DNA of 20,399 nt from Alysiella sp. (GCF_030525755.1 NZ_JAUNEC010000031.1:1-20399); one strand, 5' to 3'; counted from the first letter of the stretch, positions 1-7,633 are shown. Notes: generated by a model not told the origin, from the letters alone. Translations and numbers: made by a program.

Positions 1-17
1 TTTTGTCGTGTACTGAA

Positions 18-58
18 AGGCAGCCTGAAAAGCGAAATTGCCACTTTTCAGGCTGCCT
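18..58 (-). terminator. Inverted DUS pair, likely terminator of glyA
   Basis: AGGCAGCCTGAAAAG at 18-32 is the exact reverse complement of CTTTTCAGGCTGCCT at 44-58. This gives a 15-bp stem with an 11-nt loop, about 30 bp downstream of the glyA stop on the minus strand. The right arm contains an exact AGGCTGCCTGAA (50-61). Head-to-head DUS pairs serve as intrinsic terminators in Neisseriaceae. No long T-run follows on the minus strand, so efficiency is uncertain. Confidence 0.65.
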
Positions 59-90
59 GAATGCGATTTTTCAATTAAAAAAATCAATCA

Positions 91-1341
91 TTACGTACCA
101 TAAACAGGACGTTTGTCGCACAAGGCTTTGGCTTTTTCTGCCACTTGCGCCAACACGGTTTCATCGTTGGGGTTTTCCAACACGTCTGCCACCAAATTTG
201 CCAATTCACGCGCATCGGCTTCATCAAAACCGCGCGAAGTAATCGCAGACGCACCCACGCGAATGCCACTGGTTACAAACGGTTTTTCAGGGTCGTTGGG
301 AATGGCGTTTTTGTTGATGGTGATGTGTGCTTTGCCCAACGCTTCTTCTGCCGCCTTGCCCGTGATGTTTTTCGGGCGCAAATCCACCAAAAACAAATGG
401 CTTTCGGTGCGACCCGACACAATGCGTAAACCGCGTTTTACCAATTCTTCTGCCATTGCCGCCGCGTTGATTTTCACTTGTTTGGCGTATTGTTTGAATT
501 CAGGTTCAAGGGCTTCTTTGAATGCCACCGCTTTTGCCGCAATCACGTGCATGAGTGGGCCACCTTGCAAACTTGGGAAAATGGTTGAATTCAAAATCTT
601 TTCATGCGTATTGTCGCGGCACAAAATCACGCCACCGCGAGGTCCACGCAACGTTTTGTGTGTGGTGGTGGTCACAAAATCGGCAAATGGCACAGGATTG
701 GGGTATTCGCCACCTGCCACCAAACCCGCATAATGCGCCATGTCCACAAACAAATACGCGCCCACTTTGTCGGCAATTTCGCGGAATTTCGCCCAATCAA
801 TTTGCAAGGCATAGGCAGACGCGCCTGCCACAATCATTTTCGGCTTGTGTTCCAAAGCCAAACGTTCTACTTCGGCATAGTTCAGCACTTCGTTTTCGTC
901 CAAACCGTAAGTGATGGCGTTGTACAATTTGCCTGAAATGTTCACGCTGGCACCGTGTGTCAAGTGTCCGCCATGTGCCAAGCTCATGCCCAAAATCGTA
1001 TCGCCGGGTTTCAACACGGCTGCGTACACCGCTTGGTTGGCTTGGCTGCCTGAATGCGGTTGCACGTTGGCGTATTCTGCGCCAAACAGTTTTTTCACGC
1101 GGTCAATCGCCAGTTGTTCTGCCACATCAACGTGTTCACAGCCGCCATAATAGCGTTTGCTGGGGTAGCCTTCGGCGTATTTGTTGGTCAGTTGGCTGCC
1201 TTGTGCTTCCATCACGGCACAGCTTACATAGTTTTCAGACGCAATCAGCTCAATGTGGTCTTGCTGGCGTTGTACTTCGGCAGCAATCGCGGCGGCTAAT
1301 TCGGGGTCGTATTTTTCAATGGTAACGCTTTTTGAGAACAT
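91..1341 (-). CDS. glyA: Serine hydroxymethyltransferase
   Basis: PLP-dependent cytosolic enzyme that interconverts serine and glycine while charging tetrahydrofolate with a one-carbon unit. The 416-residue product has the usual family length. The PLP-lysine motif TTTTHKTLRGPRGG places the Schiff-base lysine at K229, the same number as in E. coli GlyA. The segments ELIASENYVS (31-40) and YAEGYPSKRYYGG (55-67) are also typical. I chose the ATG at 1341 because AGGAG sits just upstream and the protein then begins MFSKSVTI; an in-frame start 12 codons upstream lacks such a site. It is transcribed away from glmM and ends before an inverted DUS pair. Third codon positions look richer in G/C than in glmM next door. 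A perfect TTGACA lies at 1379-1384 on the minus strand, but the only -10 it could use would start transcription almost at the ribosome binding site, so I do not call it a promoter. Confidence 0.98.
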   Translation of the reverse strand: MFSKSVTIEKYDPELAAAIAAEVQRQQDHIELIASENYVSCAVMEAQGSQLTNKYAEGYPSKRYYGGCEHVDVAEQLAIDRVKKLFGAEYANVQPHSGSQANQAVYAAVLKPGDTILGMSLAHGGHLTHGASVNISGKLYNAITYGLDENEVLNYAEVERLALEHKPKMIVAGASAYALQIDWAKFREIADKVGAYLFVDMAHYAGLVAGGEYPNPVPFADFVTTTTHKTLRGPRGGVILCRDNTHEKILNSTIFPSLQGGPLMHVIAAKAVAFKEALEPEFKQYAKQVKINAAAMAEELVKRGLRIVSGRTESHLFLVDLRPKNITGKAAEEALGKAHITINKNAIPNDPEKPFVTSGIRVGASAITSRGFDEADARELANLVADVLENPNDETVLAQVAEKAKALCDKRPVYGT

Positions 1342-1472
1342 GTTTGCTCCTAAAAATAAATGAATGATGAAAACCATTTGTCAAAACGTTTGTGCCTTTT
1401 CAAGCAGCACAGAAATTTTACTTGATTTAACTTGAAATTACCACGTCCAAACGCAAATAAAGTTCATTGTTT

Positions 1473-1487
1473 TTCAGGCAGCCTGAA
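1473..1487. repeat. DUS, symmetric form
   Basis: TTCAGGCAGCCTGAA is a palindrome apart from its central base and contains an exact uptake sequence on the minus strand (TTCAGGCAGCCT, 1473-1484). It lies in the 250-bp gap between the divergent glyA and glmM genes. The rest of the gap is AT-rich and presumably holds both promoters. CTAAAAT at 1498-1504 and TACAAT at 1550-1555 are possible -10 elements for glmM, but neither has a convincing -35. Confidence 0.8.
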
Positions 1488-1591
1488 AACCTTTGCGCTA
1501 AAATCCGTAAAAATCAGTTGCAATCATGGCACGAGTAGGCTTTTTTCTTTACAATAAGACATCACACATCAATCCATTTCAATTGAACATC

Positions 1592-2926
1592 ATGGCAAGA
1601 AAATATTTCGGTACAGATGGTGTACGCGGTCAAGTCGGTCAATTTCCCATTACGCCTGATTTTGTTTTAAAGTTGGGTTGCGCATTTGGTAATGCACTGG
1701 TCAAACACGATGGTGAACACAAACCCACCGTCATCATCGGTAAAGACACGCGTATCTCTGGTTATATGTTGGAAACGGCTTTGGTAGCTGGTTTAACCGC
1801 AGCAGGCATCAATGTGTTGCAAACAGGTCCATTACCTACACCTGCGATTGCCTATTTAACCCGTGCCATGCGTTTGGCTGGTGGTGTGATGATTTCCGCT
1901 TCACATAACGAATTTTCCGATAATGGCATCAAATTTTTTGCAGAAGGCGGCGTGAAATTAAGTGATGAGCTGGAATTGGCAATTGAAACAGAATTAGACA
2001 AAGAAATGCAAACCCGTCCCTCATTGGCATTGGGGCGTGCACGCAGAATTGAAGGCGCACAAGACCGCTATATTGAGTTTTGCAAATCCACTTTCCCCAC
2101 TCATTTGGATTTATACGGTTTAAAAATTGTGGTAGATACCGCCAATGGTGCAGGTTACAACACCACGCCCAAAGTGTTTCATGAGTTGGGTGCCAATGTG
2201 ATTGAAATTGGCAATCAACCAAACGGTTTCAACATCAATGATAAAGTAGGTGCCACACACGTTAAATCTTTGCAGGCAGCCGTTTTACAAAATGAAGCCG
2301 ATTATGGTATTGCGATTGACGGCGATGGCGACCGCCTAATCATGGTGGACAGACACGGCATGGTTTACGATGGCGACAAATTGATTTACATCATTGCCAA
2401 AGCCCGTGCCACACAAAACACATTACAAGGCGGTGTAGTCGGTACGGTTATGAGCAATTTGGCAATGGAAAAAGCTTTAAATGCACGCGGTATTGAGTTT
2501 GCACGCGCCAAAGTGGGCGACCGTTATGTCTTAGAGCAACTTCATCAACGTAGTTGGCTCATCGGCGGCGAAGCATCTGGGCACATTTTGTGCATGGACA
2601 AACACAATACAGGAGATGGCACCATTTCTGCCTTACAGGTTTTGGCCGCTTTGCAAATCTTAAAAGAAGACTTAACCACAGCCGTAGATTGGCAGCCTTA
2701 CCCACAAACCATGATTAACGTTCGCATTCAAAAAGATCAAGATTGGCAAGCTGCTTCGGTTGCTGCATTAAACGAAGTGGAAGCCGAATTGGGCAATCGC
2801 GGTCGCGTGGTTTTGCGTGCATCAGGCACAGAACCTGTTATCCGTGTTATGGTAGAAGCTGAACAAGCCACATTAGCACAAGCAAGTGCTGAAAAAATCG
2901 CTGCCGCCATTCATCAAGCTGCCTGA
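1592..2926 (+). CDS. glmM: Phosphoglucosamine mutase
   Basis: Converts glucosamine-6-phosphate to glucosamine-1-phosphate on the way to UDP-GlcNAc, so it feeds peptidoglycan and lipopolysaccharide synthesis. The product has 444 residues, as expected. The start MARKYFGTDGVRG is the standard GlmM N-terminus; an in-frame ATG 22 codons upstream would add an unrelated leader. The catalytic phosphoserine is S104 in ISASHN, Mg2+ is bound by DGDGDR (243-248), the sugar loop is GGEASGH, and RASGTEP near the C-terminus binds phosphate. The Shine-Dalgarno is weak (GAACATC before ATG). The last codons and the TGA stop lie inside a DUS-like sequence (AAGCTGCCTGAA, 2916-2927). A DedA gene follows after 79 bp with no hairpin between, so the two may be cotranscribed. 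Confidence 0.98.
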   Translation: MARKYFGTDGVRGQVGQFPITPDFVLKLGCAFGNALVKHDGEHKPTVIIGKDTRISGYMLETALVAGLTAAGINVLQTGPLPTPAIAYLTRAMRLAGGVMISASHNEFSDNGIKFFAEGGVKLSDELELAIETELDKEMQTRPSLALGRARRIEGAQDRYIEFCKSTFPTHLDLYGLKIVVDTANGAGYNTTPKVFHELGANVIEIGNQPNGFNINDKVGATHVKSLQAAVLQNEADYGIAIDGDGDRLIMVDRHGMVYDGDKLIYIIAKARATQNTLQGGVVGTVMSNLAMEKALNARGIEFARAKVGDRYVLEQLHQRSWLIGGEASGHILCMDKHNTGDGTISALQVLAALQILKEDLTTAVDWQPYPQTMINVRIQKDQDWQAASVAALNEVEAELGNRGRVVLRASGTEPVIRVMVEAEQATLAQASAEKIAAAIHQAA

Positions 2927-2961
2927 AAAACTTATTTTTAAAGTCATCATGATTAACGACA

Positions 2962-2973
2962 AGGCTGCCTGAA
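2962..2973 (+). repeat. Exact DUS between glmM and the DedA gene
   Basis: AGGCTGCCTGAA in the same orientation as the DUS-like sequence at the glmM stop (2916-2927). Because both point the same way, they cannot form a terminator stem, which fits read-through from glmM. Confidence 0.8.
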
Positions 2974-3005
2974 ACACTCAACAGCCCATTAACCGATATA
3001 ACAAT

Positions 3006-3686
3006 ATGCTTGCCTTACTTGAAACTTTTTTTATCCAATTTGGTTACGCCGCTGTATTTTTAGTACTGGTCTTGTGTGGCTTCGGTATTCCCATTCCAGA
3101 AGATATCACTTTGGTTGCAGGTGGCGTGATTTCAGGCTTGGGCTACACCAATGTCCACATCATGTTTGCCGTAGGTATGACTGGCGTTTTGGTGGGCGAT
3201 GGGTTGATGTTCATACTCGGTCGTCATTATGGCGAACGCATTTTGCGTTTCAAATTGATTATGAAACTGATGCCTCCCAAACGCTATGCCCAAGTACAAA
3301 AAAAATTTGACCAATATGGCAACCGTGTTCTGTTTGTGGCGCGTTTCCTTCCAGGTTTACGCAGTCCCATTTTTCTTACAGCTGGCATGAGTGGGCGTAT
3401 TTCCTTTTGGCAATGGCTGCTGATGGACGGATTTGCCGCCCTGATTTCCGTACCCATTTGGGTTTATTTGGGCAGTTATGGTGCAGAAAATAAAGATTGG
3501 CTGATGCGACAGGTACACCGTTTTCAAAATGTATTGTTTGTCTTATTGGGTATTGGTGTGGTCATCATCATTGGCTGGTGGTGGCGAAAACGCCAAAGTT
3601 TACTGGCACGCAAAAATGCACTTTTGACCAAACGCCGTCAACGCCGTTTAGAACGCCAACAAAAAAAACAACACAACCAAATTTAA
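3006..3686 (+). CDS. DedA-family (VTT-domain) inner-membrane protein
   Basis: 226-residue polytopic membrane protein of the DedA superfamily, whose members are linked to lipid-carrier flipping, membrane homeostasis and proton-motive force. Hydrophobic segments fall at about 13-42, 50-70, 108-128, 135-160 and 172-190. Family motifs are the PIPEDITLVAGG re-entrant loop (29-40; acidic E32 and D33) and ARFLPGLR (112-119; R113 and R119). The C-terminus (about 191-226) is strongly basic and probably cytoplasmic. It differs from the second DedA protein at 14292: it has no Glu in the position of E38 of that protein and instead carries PED, so it belongs to another subfamily. The exact substrate cannot be read from sequence. 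It ends before a 16-bp inverted DUS hairpin. Confidence 0.92.
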   Translation: MLALLETFFIQFGYAAVFLVLVLCGFGIPIPEDITLVAGGVISGLGYTNVHIMFAVGMTGVLVGDGLMFILGRHYGERILRFKLIMKLMPPKRYAQVQKKFDQYGNRVLFVARFLPGLRSPIFLTAGMSGRISFWQWLLMDGFAALISVPIWVYLGSYGAENKDWLMRQVHRFQNVLFVLLGIGVVIIIGWWWRKRQSLLARKNALLTKRRQRRLERQQKKQHNQI

Positions 3687-3692
3687 ACAACC

Positions 3693-3765
3693 CTTTTCAG
3701 GCAGCCTGACTCATGCCATTTCTCAATTTATTATTGATATTGAGCATAACAGGCTGCCTGAAAAG
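3693..3765 (+). terminator. Long inverted DUS hairpin after the DedA gene
   Basis: CTTTTCAGGCAGCCTG (3693-3708) pairs perfectly with CAGGCTGCCTGAAAAG (3750-3765), and ATTTTT follows. The 41-nt loop contains a second inverted pair, CTCAAT (3722-3727) and ATTGAG (3739-3744). Both arms carry an exact DUS. Confidence 0.75.
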
Positions 3766-3831
3766 ATTTTTGGAAACACATTTTCAAGCAGTTTTTTGTT
3801 TCATTTTTCTTAAAAATAAAGACAAACCATC

Positions 3832-5484
3832 ATGACTTCACTCCACAAAAAAGCCCAAAACTGGCTCGCCCAAGACCCCGACACCGAAACGCGCACCGAA
3901 TTGCAAAATCTGCTCAATCAAGCCCAATCGGGCGATGTGGCTGCGGAAAAAGAATTGGCAGCGCGTTTTGCCGACCGCTTACAATTTGGCACGGCTGGCT
4001 TGCGCGGACGTTTGCAGGCAGGCAGCATGGGCATGAACCGCGTTTTGGTTGCCCAAGCCGCCAAAGGTCTGGCAAATTATTTGCTGGCAAACGACCGCGA
4101 ACCCTCCATCGTAATTGGCTACGATGGGCGCAAAAATTCCCAAATCTTCGCACAAGACACGGCTGAAATCATGGCAGGTGCAGGCATCAAAACGCTGCTT
4201 TTGCCACGCTTGTTGCCCACGCCTGTGTTGGCTTATGCGATTCGCCATTTCAACACCACGGCTGGCGTGATGGTTACAGCCAGCCACAATCCACCCGATG
4301 ACAATGGCTACAAAGTTTATTTGGGCAAACAACATGGTGGCGGACAAATCGTGTCGCCAGCCGATATTCAAATCGCCCAACAAATTGATTTGGCAGCACA
4401 AATCAACATCAACGATTATGCGCGTAGCCCCAATTTTGACATTTTGGGTGAAGAAGTCATCAATCAATACATTGAAAAAACCGCACAACTTGCCGTTCAA
4501 CCAGCCTGCGATTTGAATTATGTGTACACCGCCATGCACGGCGTGGGCAAAGAAACCTTGCTCAAAACCTTTCAGGCAGCCAATTTGCCCCTGCCCCACA
4601 TTGTGGTCACGCAAGCCGAACCCGACCCCAAATTCAGCACCGTTGCCTTTCCCAATCCCGAAGAAAAAGGCGCGTTGGATTTGGCAATCGCATTGGCAAA
4701 AGAAAAAAATGCCGAATTCATCATCGCCAACGACCCCGATGCCGACCGTTTAGCCGTTGCCATTCCCAACGAACAGGGCGAATGGAAACCCCTGCATGGC
4801 AACGTGGTGGGCTGTATGCTGGCATGGCACATTGCCAAAAATCGCCCTGAAAAATCAGGTACTTTGGCGTGTTCCCTGGTATCCTCGCCTGCTTTGGCAA
4901 ACATCGCGCAAAAATGCGGTTTCGCCAACGAAGAAACGCTGACGGGTTTCAAATACATCGCCAAAGTCCCCAATTTGGTGTTCGGCTTTGAAGAAGCCTT
5001 GGGCTATTTGGTAGACCCACAAAAAGTGGGCGACAAAGACGGCATTTCCGCCGCCGTGGTTTTTGTGGATTTGGTACGCAGCCTGAAAGCACAAGGCAAA
5101 AGCATTCAAGATTATCTGAATGATTTTACACAAGAATTTGGCGCATACGCCAGCAGCCAAATTTCCTTGCGCGTCAATGATTTGGCAGACATTGGCAAAC
5201 TAACAGACGCATTCCGCCAAAATCCACCCGCCCAAATTGGCGAAAATGCGGTTGTCCAGTCAAAAGATTACATGAATGGCACAGAACCCAACAACATCTT
5301 GGTTTACCATTTGAACAACGGCAGCCGCCTGATTATCCGACCATCTGGCACCGAGCCGAAAATCAAGCTGTATCTGGACGTGAAAGGCGACAACGCCCAA
5401 CACGCACAAAGCACCTTGCAACAATTTGAGCAAGCCGTACGCGATTTGCTCCGCAGCGAAACTTACGGCAAGCAAGATTGCTGA
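3832..5484 (+). CDS. Phosphoglucomutase/phosphomannomutase family protein (PGM2-like)
   Basis: 550-residue alpha-D-phosphohexomutase of the long, PGM2/PgcA-like type, most likely interconverting glucose-1-phosphate and glucose-6-phosphate. The TAGLRGRL motif is at 54-61, the catalytic serine is S151 in TASHNPPDDNGYK, and metal is bound by DPDADR (301-306). TGFKYI (371-376) and GFEEALGYL (385-393) form the sugar-binding loops that distinguish this type, and RPSGTEPK (503-510) binds the phosphate. A pentose or mannose substrate cannot be excluded. Codon use is G/C-rich at third positions compared with argJ downstream: 18 of the first 28 codons end in G or C, against 9 of 28 in argJ. A near-DUS lies inside the gene at about 4566. 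The ribosome binding site is weak (AAAGACAAACCATC). Confidence 0.92.
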   Translation: MTSLHKKAQNWLAQDPDTETRTELQNLLNQAQSGDVAAEKELAARFADRLQFGTAGLRGRLQAGSMGMNRVLVAQAAKGLANYLLANDREPSIVIGYDGRKNSQIFAQDTAEIMAGAGIKTLLLPRLLPTPVLAYAIRHFNTTAGVMVTASHNPPDDNGYKVYLGKQHGGGQIVSPADIQIAQQIDLAAQININDYARSPNFDILGEEVINQYIEKTAQLAVQPACDLNYVYTAMHGVGKETLLKTFQAANLPLPHIVVTQAEPDPKFSTVAFPNPEEKGALDLAIALAKEKNAEFIIANDPDADRLAVAIPNEQGEWKPLHGNVVGCMLAWHIAKNRPEKSGTLACSLVSSPALANIAQKCGFANEETLTGFKYIAKVPNLVFGFEEALGYLVDPQKVGDKDGISAAVVFVDLVRSLKAQGKSIQDYLNDFTQEFGAYASSQISLRVNDLADIGKLTDAFRQNPPAQIGENAVVQSKDYMNGTEPNNILVYHLNNGSRLIIRPSGTEPKIKLYLDVKGDNAQHAQSTLQQFEQAVRDLLRSETYGKQDC

Positions 5485-5529
5485 AATCACAAACTCAATT
5501 TCTAATCTGTCATCTGCATTGAACTTTGT

Positions 5530-5541
5530 TTCAGGCAGCCT
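5530..5541 (-). repeat. Exact DUS upstream of argJ
   Basis: TTCAGGCAGCCT, unpaired, in the 87-bp gap between the phosphohexomutase gene and argJ. No terminator hairpin is visible here, so argJ may be partly read through from upstream. Confidence 0.75.
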
Positions 5542-5571
5542 TATTGTTGATTTTTTTTATGGGAGACCATC

Positions 5572-6789
5572 ATGCCCGTTAATTTAATTGCCAAAACTCC
5601 AGATCAACTGCCTGCCATTGATGGCGTGGAAATTTATACTGCCCAAGCAGGTATCAAAAAAAATCACCACACCGACTTGACCTTAATCGCGTTAAACCCC
5701 GAATGCACCGTAGGCGCGGTATTTACACAAAATCGTTTTTGTGCTGCTCCTGTTCACATTGCACGCAAACATCTTTTTGATGCCGGTGGTGTGCGTGCAC
5801 TCATCATCAATACAGGTAATGCCAATGCAGGCACAGGTGCAAAAGGACGGGAACACGCCTTACAAATGTGTCAAGCTACTGCTGAACAACTGAATTGCTT
5901 ACCCAATCAAGTGATGCCTTTTTCCACAGGTGTGATTTTAGAACCTTTGCCAATTGAAAAAATCACGGCAGCCCTACCCCACATTCAAGCTTCAAATTGG
6001 GCAGAAGCTGCGCATGCCATTATGACTACCGATACTGTACCCAAAGCAGCACATCGTAGCGGTCAAATCGGTAATCATCATATGGTTAAAGTAACAGGTA
6101 TTGCCAAAGGTGCAGGCATGATTTGTCCCAATATGGCAACCATGCTGGGATTTATTGCCACCGATGCTTGTATTGCACAACCTGTTTTACAGCAAATGAC
6201 AGAAGAAATTGTCAATGCAACATTTAACTGCATTACCGTAGATGGCGACACCAGCACCAATGACAGTTTTGTCATCATTGCCACAGGACGTTGTGGTCAA
6301 AATGAAATTGATAATCTTGCCGACCCGCGTTACACACAAGTGAAACAACTGTTATTGGAAACCGCACTAGAACTGGCTCAAGCAATTGTGCGAGATGGCG
6401 AAGGTGCAAGTAAATTCATTACCATTCGTGTGATGCACGCCAACAGCCGTGAAGATGCGCGTAAAGTGGCTTATGCCATTGCCCATTCCCCCTTGGTTAA
6501 AACCGCTTTCTCTGCCAGCGACCCCAATTTAGGACGCATTTTGGCTGCTATTGGTTATTCAGGTGCAAATATTGAAATTGATGCTTTGAAATTGTATTTA
6601 GGTAATGTATTAGTTGCAGAAAAGGGAGGACGTGCTGAAAGTTATACTGAAGAACAAGGACAGGCAGTCATGCAACAAGATGAAATTGATGTTTTGATTG
6701 ATTTACGTACAGGTGAGCATGAAATCACAATTTATACTTGTGATTTAACACAAGAATATGTGTCCATCAATGCCGATTACCGCAGTTAA
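5572..6789 (+). CDS. argJ: Bifunctional ornithine acetyltransferase / N-acetylglutamate synthase
   Basis: Transfers the acetyl group from N-acetylornithine to glutamate in the cyclic arginine pathway. The bifunctional forms can also use acetyl-CoA to make N-acetylglutamate. The 405-residue length fits. The precursor is expected to cleave itself into alpha and beta chains: the site is visible as KGAGMICPNM-A189/T190-M, with T190 as the new N-terminal nucleophile. The oxyanion-hole region is STGVI (118-122). The Shine-Dalgarno GGGAG lies 8 nt before ATG. Whether the protein accepts acetyl-CoA cannot be told from the sequence. Third codon positions are A/T-rich. The gene converges on the GbsR-like regulator, and a long compensated hairpin separates them. 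Confidence 0.97.
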   Translation: MPVNLIAKTPDQLPAIDGVEIYTAQAGIKKNHHTDLTLIALNPECTVGAVFTQNRFCAAPVHIARKHLFDAGGVRALIINTGNANAGTGAKGREHALQMCQATAEQLNCLPNQVMPFSTGVILEPLPIEKITAALPHIQASNWAEAAHAIMTTDTVPKAAHRSGQIGNHHMVKVTGIAKGAGMICPNMATMLGFIATDACIAQPVLQQMTEEIVNATFNCITVDGDTSTNDSFVIIATGRCGQNEIDNLADPRYTQVKQLLLETALELAQAIVRDGEGASKFITIRVMHANSREDARKVAYAIAHSPLVKTAFSASDPNLGRILAAIGYSGANIEIDALKLYLGNVLVAEKGGRAESYTEEQGQAVMQQDEIDVLIDLRTGEHEITIYTCDLTQEYVSINADYRS

Positions 6790-6806
6790 ATCCACACGGT
6801 CATAAA

Positions 6807-6866
6807 CAAGCTGCCTGAAATCATCATGCACACCGTAACAAAACCATGATAATTTCAGGCAGCTTG
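6807..6866. terminator. Bidirectional hairpin between argJ and the regulator gene
   Basis: CAAGCTGCCTGAAAT (6807-6821) pairs perfectly with ATTTCAGGCAGCTTG (6852-6866). After one mismatch the stem continues as ATCATG (6823-6828) with CATGAT (6845-6850). Both arms carry the same departure from the DUS consensus (AAGCTG instead of AGGCTG), so pairing is kept. It lies between convergent genes and could terminate both. Confidence 0.75.
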
Positions 6867-6879
6867 AATTAATGTGCGG

Positions 6880-7398
6880 TTATTGGAAAAATTTTTGTAT
6901 TCCTGCACCAATTTTTAAAATTTTAGTCATTGTTGTTGTGGGTAATTTCAACATTTCATTTGCCCAAATGGTTAATGTAGAAACAAAGTCATGTGTTTGA
7001 ACAATACGTTGCTTAACAATTTCGTTTTCAAATTGGAATTCTGGACTTTGAATCAGCTCATTCAAAAAACGCACAGTAGGTTCAATTTCGCGACGCTGAC
7101 GCACTTCCACAATAGTGCGAAACAGTGTCCATACATCATCAGAAGTAGCAAAATGATCACGTCTATCGCCTAAAATGTGTACCGTTTGTACCAACTCCAA
7201 ACCTTGTAATTCTTTAATGCTGGTTGAAACGTTAGAACGTGCGATATCTAAAGTTTCAACAATTTCATCGGCATTCATGGGACGACCAATGATGTACAAT
7301 AAAGCATGAATTTGTGAAATGGTGCGGTTCACTCCCCATTTTGTACCCATTTCGCCCCAATGTAATACAAATTTTTCGGTAGTTGGATTCAATTTCAT
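6880..7398 (-). CDS. GbsR/MarR-type winged-helix transcriptional regulator
   Basis: 172-residue DNA-binding protein resembling the GbsR branch of the MarR superfamily. The opening FVLHWGEMGTKWG (10-22) is typical of that branch. A winged helix-turn-helix spans about 30-85, with a recognition-helix region IARSNVSTSIKELQ (52-65) and a wing around GDRRDHFATSDDVW (77-90). The C-terminal half is helical and probably mediates dimerisation. GbsR of Bacillus senses choline, but no betaine genes are nearby, so the ligand and targets here are unknown. The ATG at 7398 follows GAGAACAGA, a usable ribosome binding site. Its own promoter region contains two similar palindromic sites, which suggests autoregulation. 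The gene is transcribed alone, convergent with argJ and divergent from smpB. Confidence 0.85.
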   Translation of the reverse strand: MKLNPTTEKFVLHWGEMGTKWGVNRTISQIHALLYIIGRPMNADEIVETLDIARSNVSTSIKELQGLELVQTVHILGDRRDHFATSDDVWTLFRTIVEVRQRREIEPTVRFLNELIQSPEFQFENEIVKQRIVQTHDFVSTLTIWANEMLKLPTTTMTKILKIGAGIQKFFQ

Positions 7399-7420
7399 TC
7401 TGTTCTCGATAAAATTTATT

Positions 7421-7447
7421 CTTATAGCGTGAAATTTTTTCAGACAA
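7421..7447 (-). promoter_or_regulatory. Candidate promoter of the GbsR-like regulator
   Basis: On the minus strand, TTGTCT (plus coordinates 7442-7447) is followed after 15 bp by TATAAG (7421-7426). Shifting the -35 by one base to TTTGTC gives a 16-bp spacer. The start codon lies about 25 bp downstream. The -35 falls inside the second operator-like site. Confidence 0.45.
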
Positions 7448-7450
7448 AAA
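7434..7450. promoter_or_regulatory. Operator-like site 2 (overlaps the -35)
   Basis: Read on the minus strand this site is TTTTTGTCTGAAAAAAT. It matches the stronger palindrome at 7462-7478 at 13 of 17 positions, including the central TTTGTCTGA core. The centres are 28 bp apart. Its position over the candidate -35 fits repression. Confidence 0.4.
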
Positions 7451-7461
7451 TAATCCCAATT

Positions 7462-7478
7462 TATTTGTCTGACAAATA
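7462..7478. promoter_or_regulatory. Operator-like palindrome upstream of the regulator gene
   Basis: TATTTGTC-T-GACAAATA has two perfect 8-bp arms around one base. Its size and symmetry fit a MarR/GbsR dimer site. It lies just upstream of the candidate -35 and in the shared region between the regulator and smpB, so it could also affect smpB. Confidence 0.45.
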
Positions 7479-7609
7479 TTATTTTGAATTGTAAGAAGTC
7501 TAATTATTTCCGTCAAGACAGAAATTGAAATAAATTCATAAAGAAAACCTGATTATTCAAACCATGAGCTGAATAAATTGATTGTGTTCATGGCACATTA
7601 ACCCTATTT

Positions 7610-7621
7610 TTCAGGCAGCCT
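7610..7621 (-). repeat. Exact DUS upstream of smpB
   Basis: Unpaired TTCAGGCAGCCT in the 276-bp gap between the divergent regulator and smpB genes. It lies just upstream of the probable smpB -10 element. Confidence 0.75.
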
Positions 7622-7633
7622 AACCGTGAATTC

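Noticed and set aside
113..733. Long open frame on the plus strand opposite glyA (206 codons)
   Set aside because: It is entirely antisense to a textbook glyA, has no recognisable domain and no ribosome binding site, and is explained by the G/C-rich third positions of glyA.
1342..1591. Glycine riboswitch or PurR operator upstream of glyA
   Set aside because: No tandem glycine aptamer-like structure and no convincing PurR palindrome were seen in the 250-bp gap, only a DUS and AT-rich sequence.
3979..4614. 211-codon open frame opposite the PGM2-like gene
   Set aside because: Antisense to conserved catalytic motifs of the mutase, with no homology that I recognise. Codon bias of the sense gene explains it.
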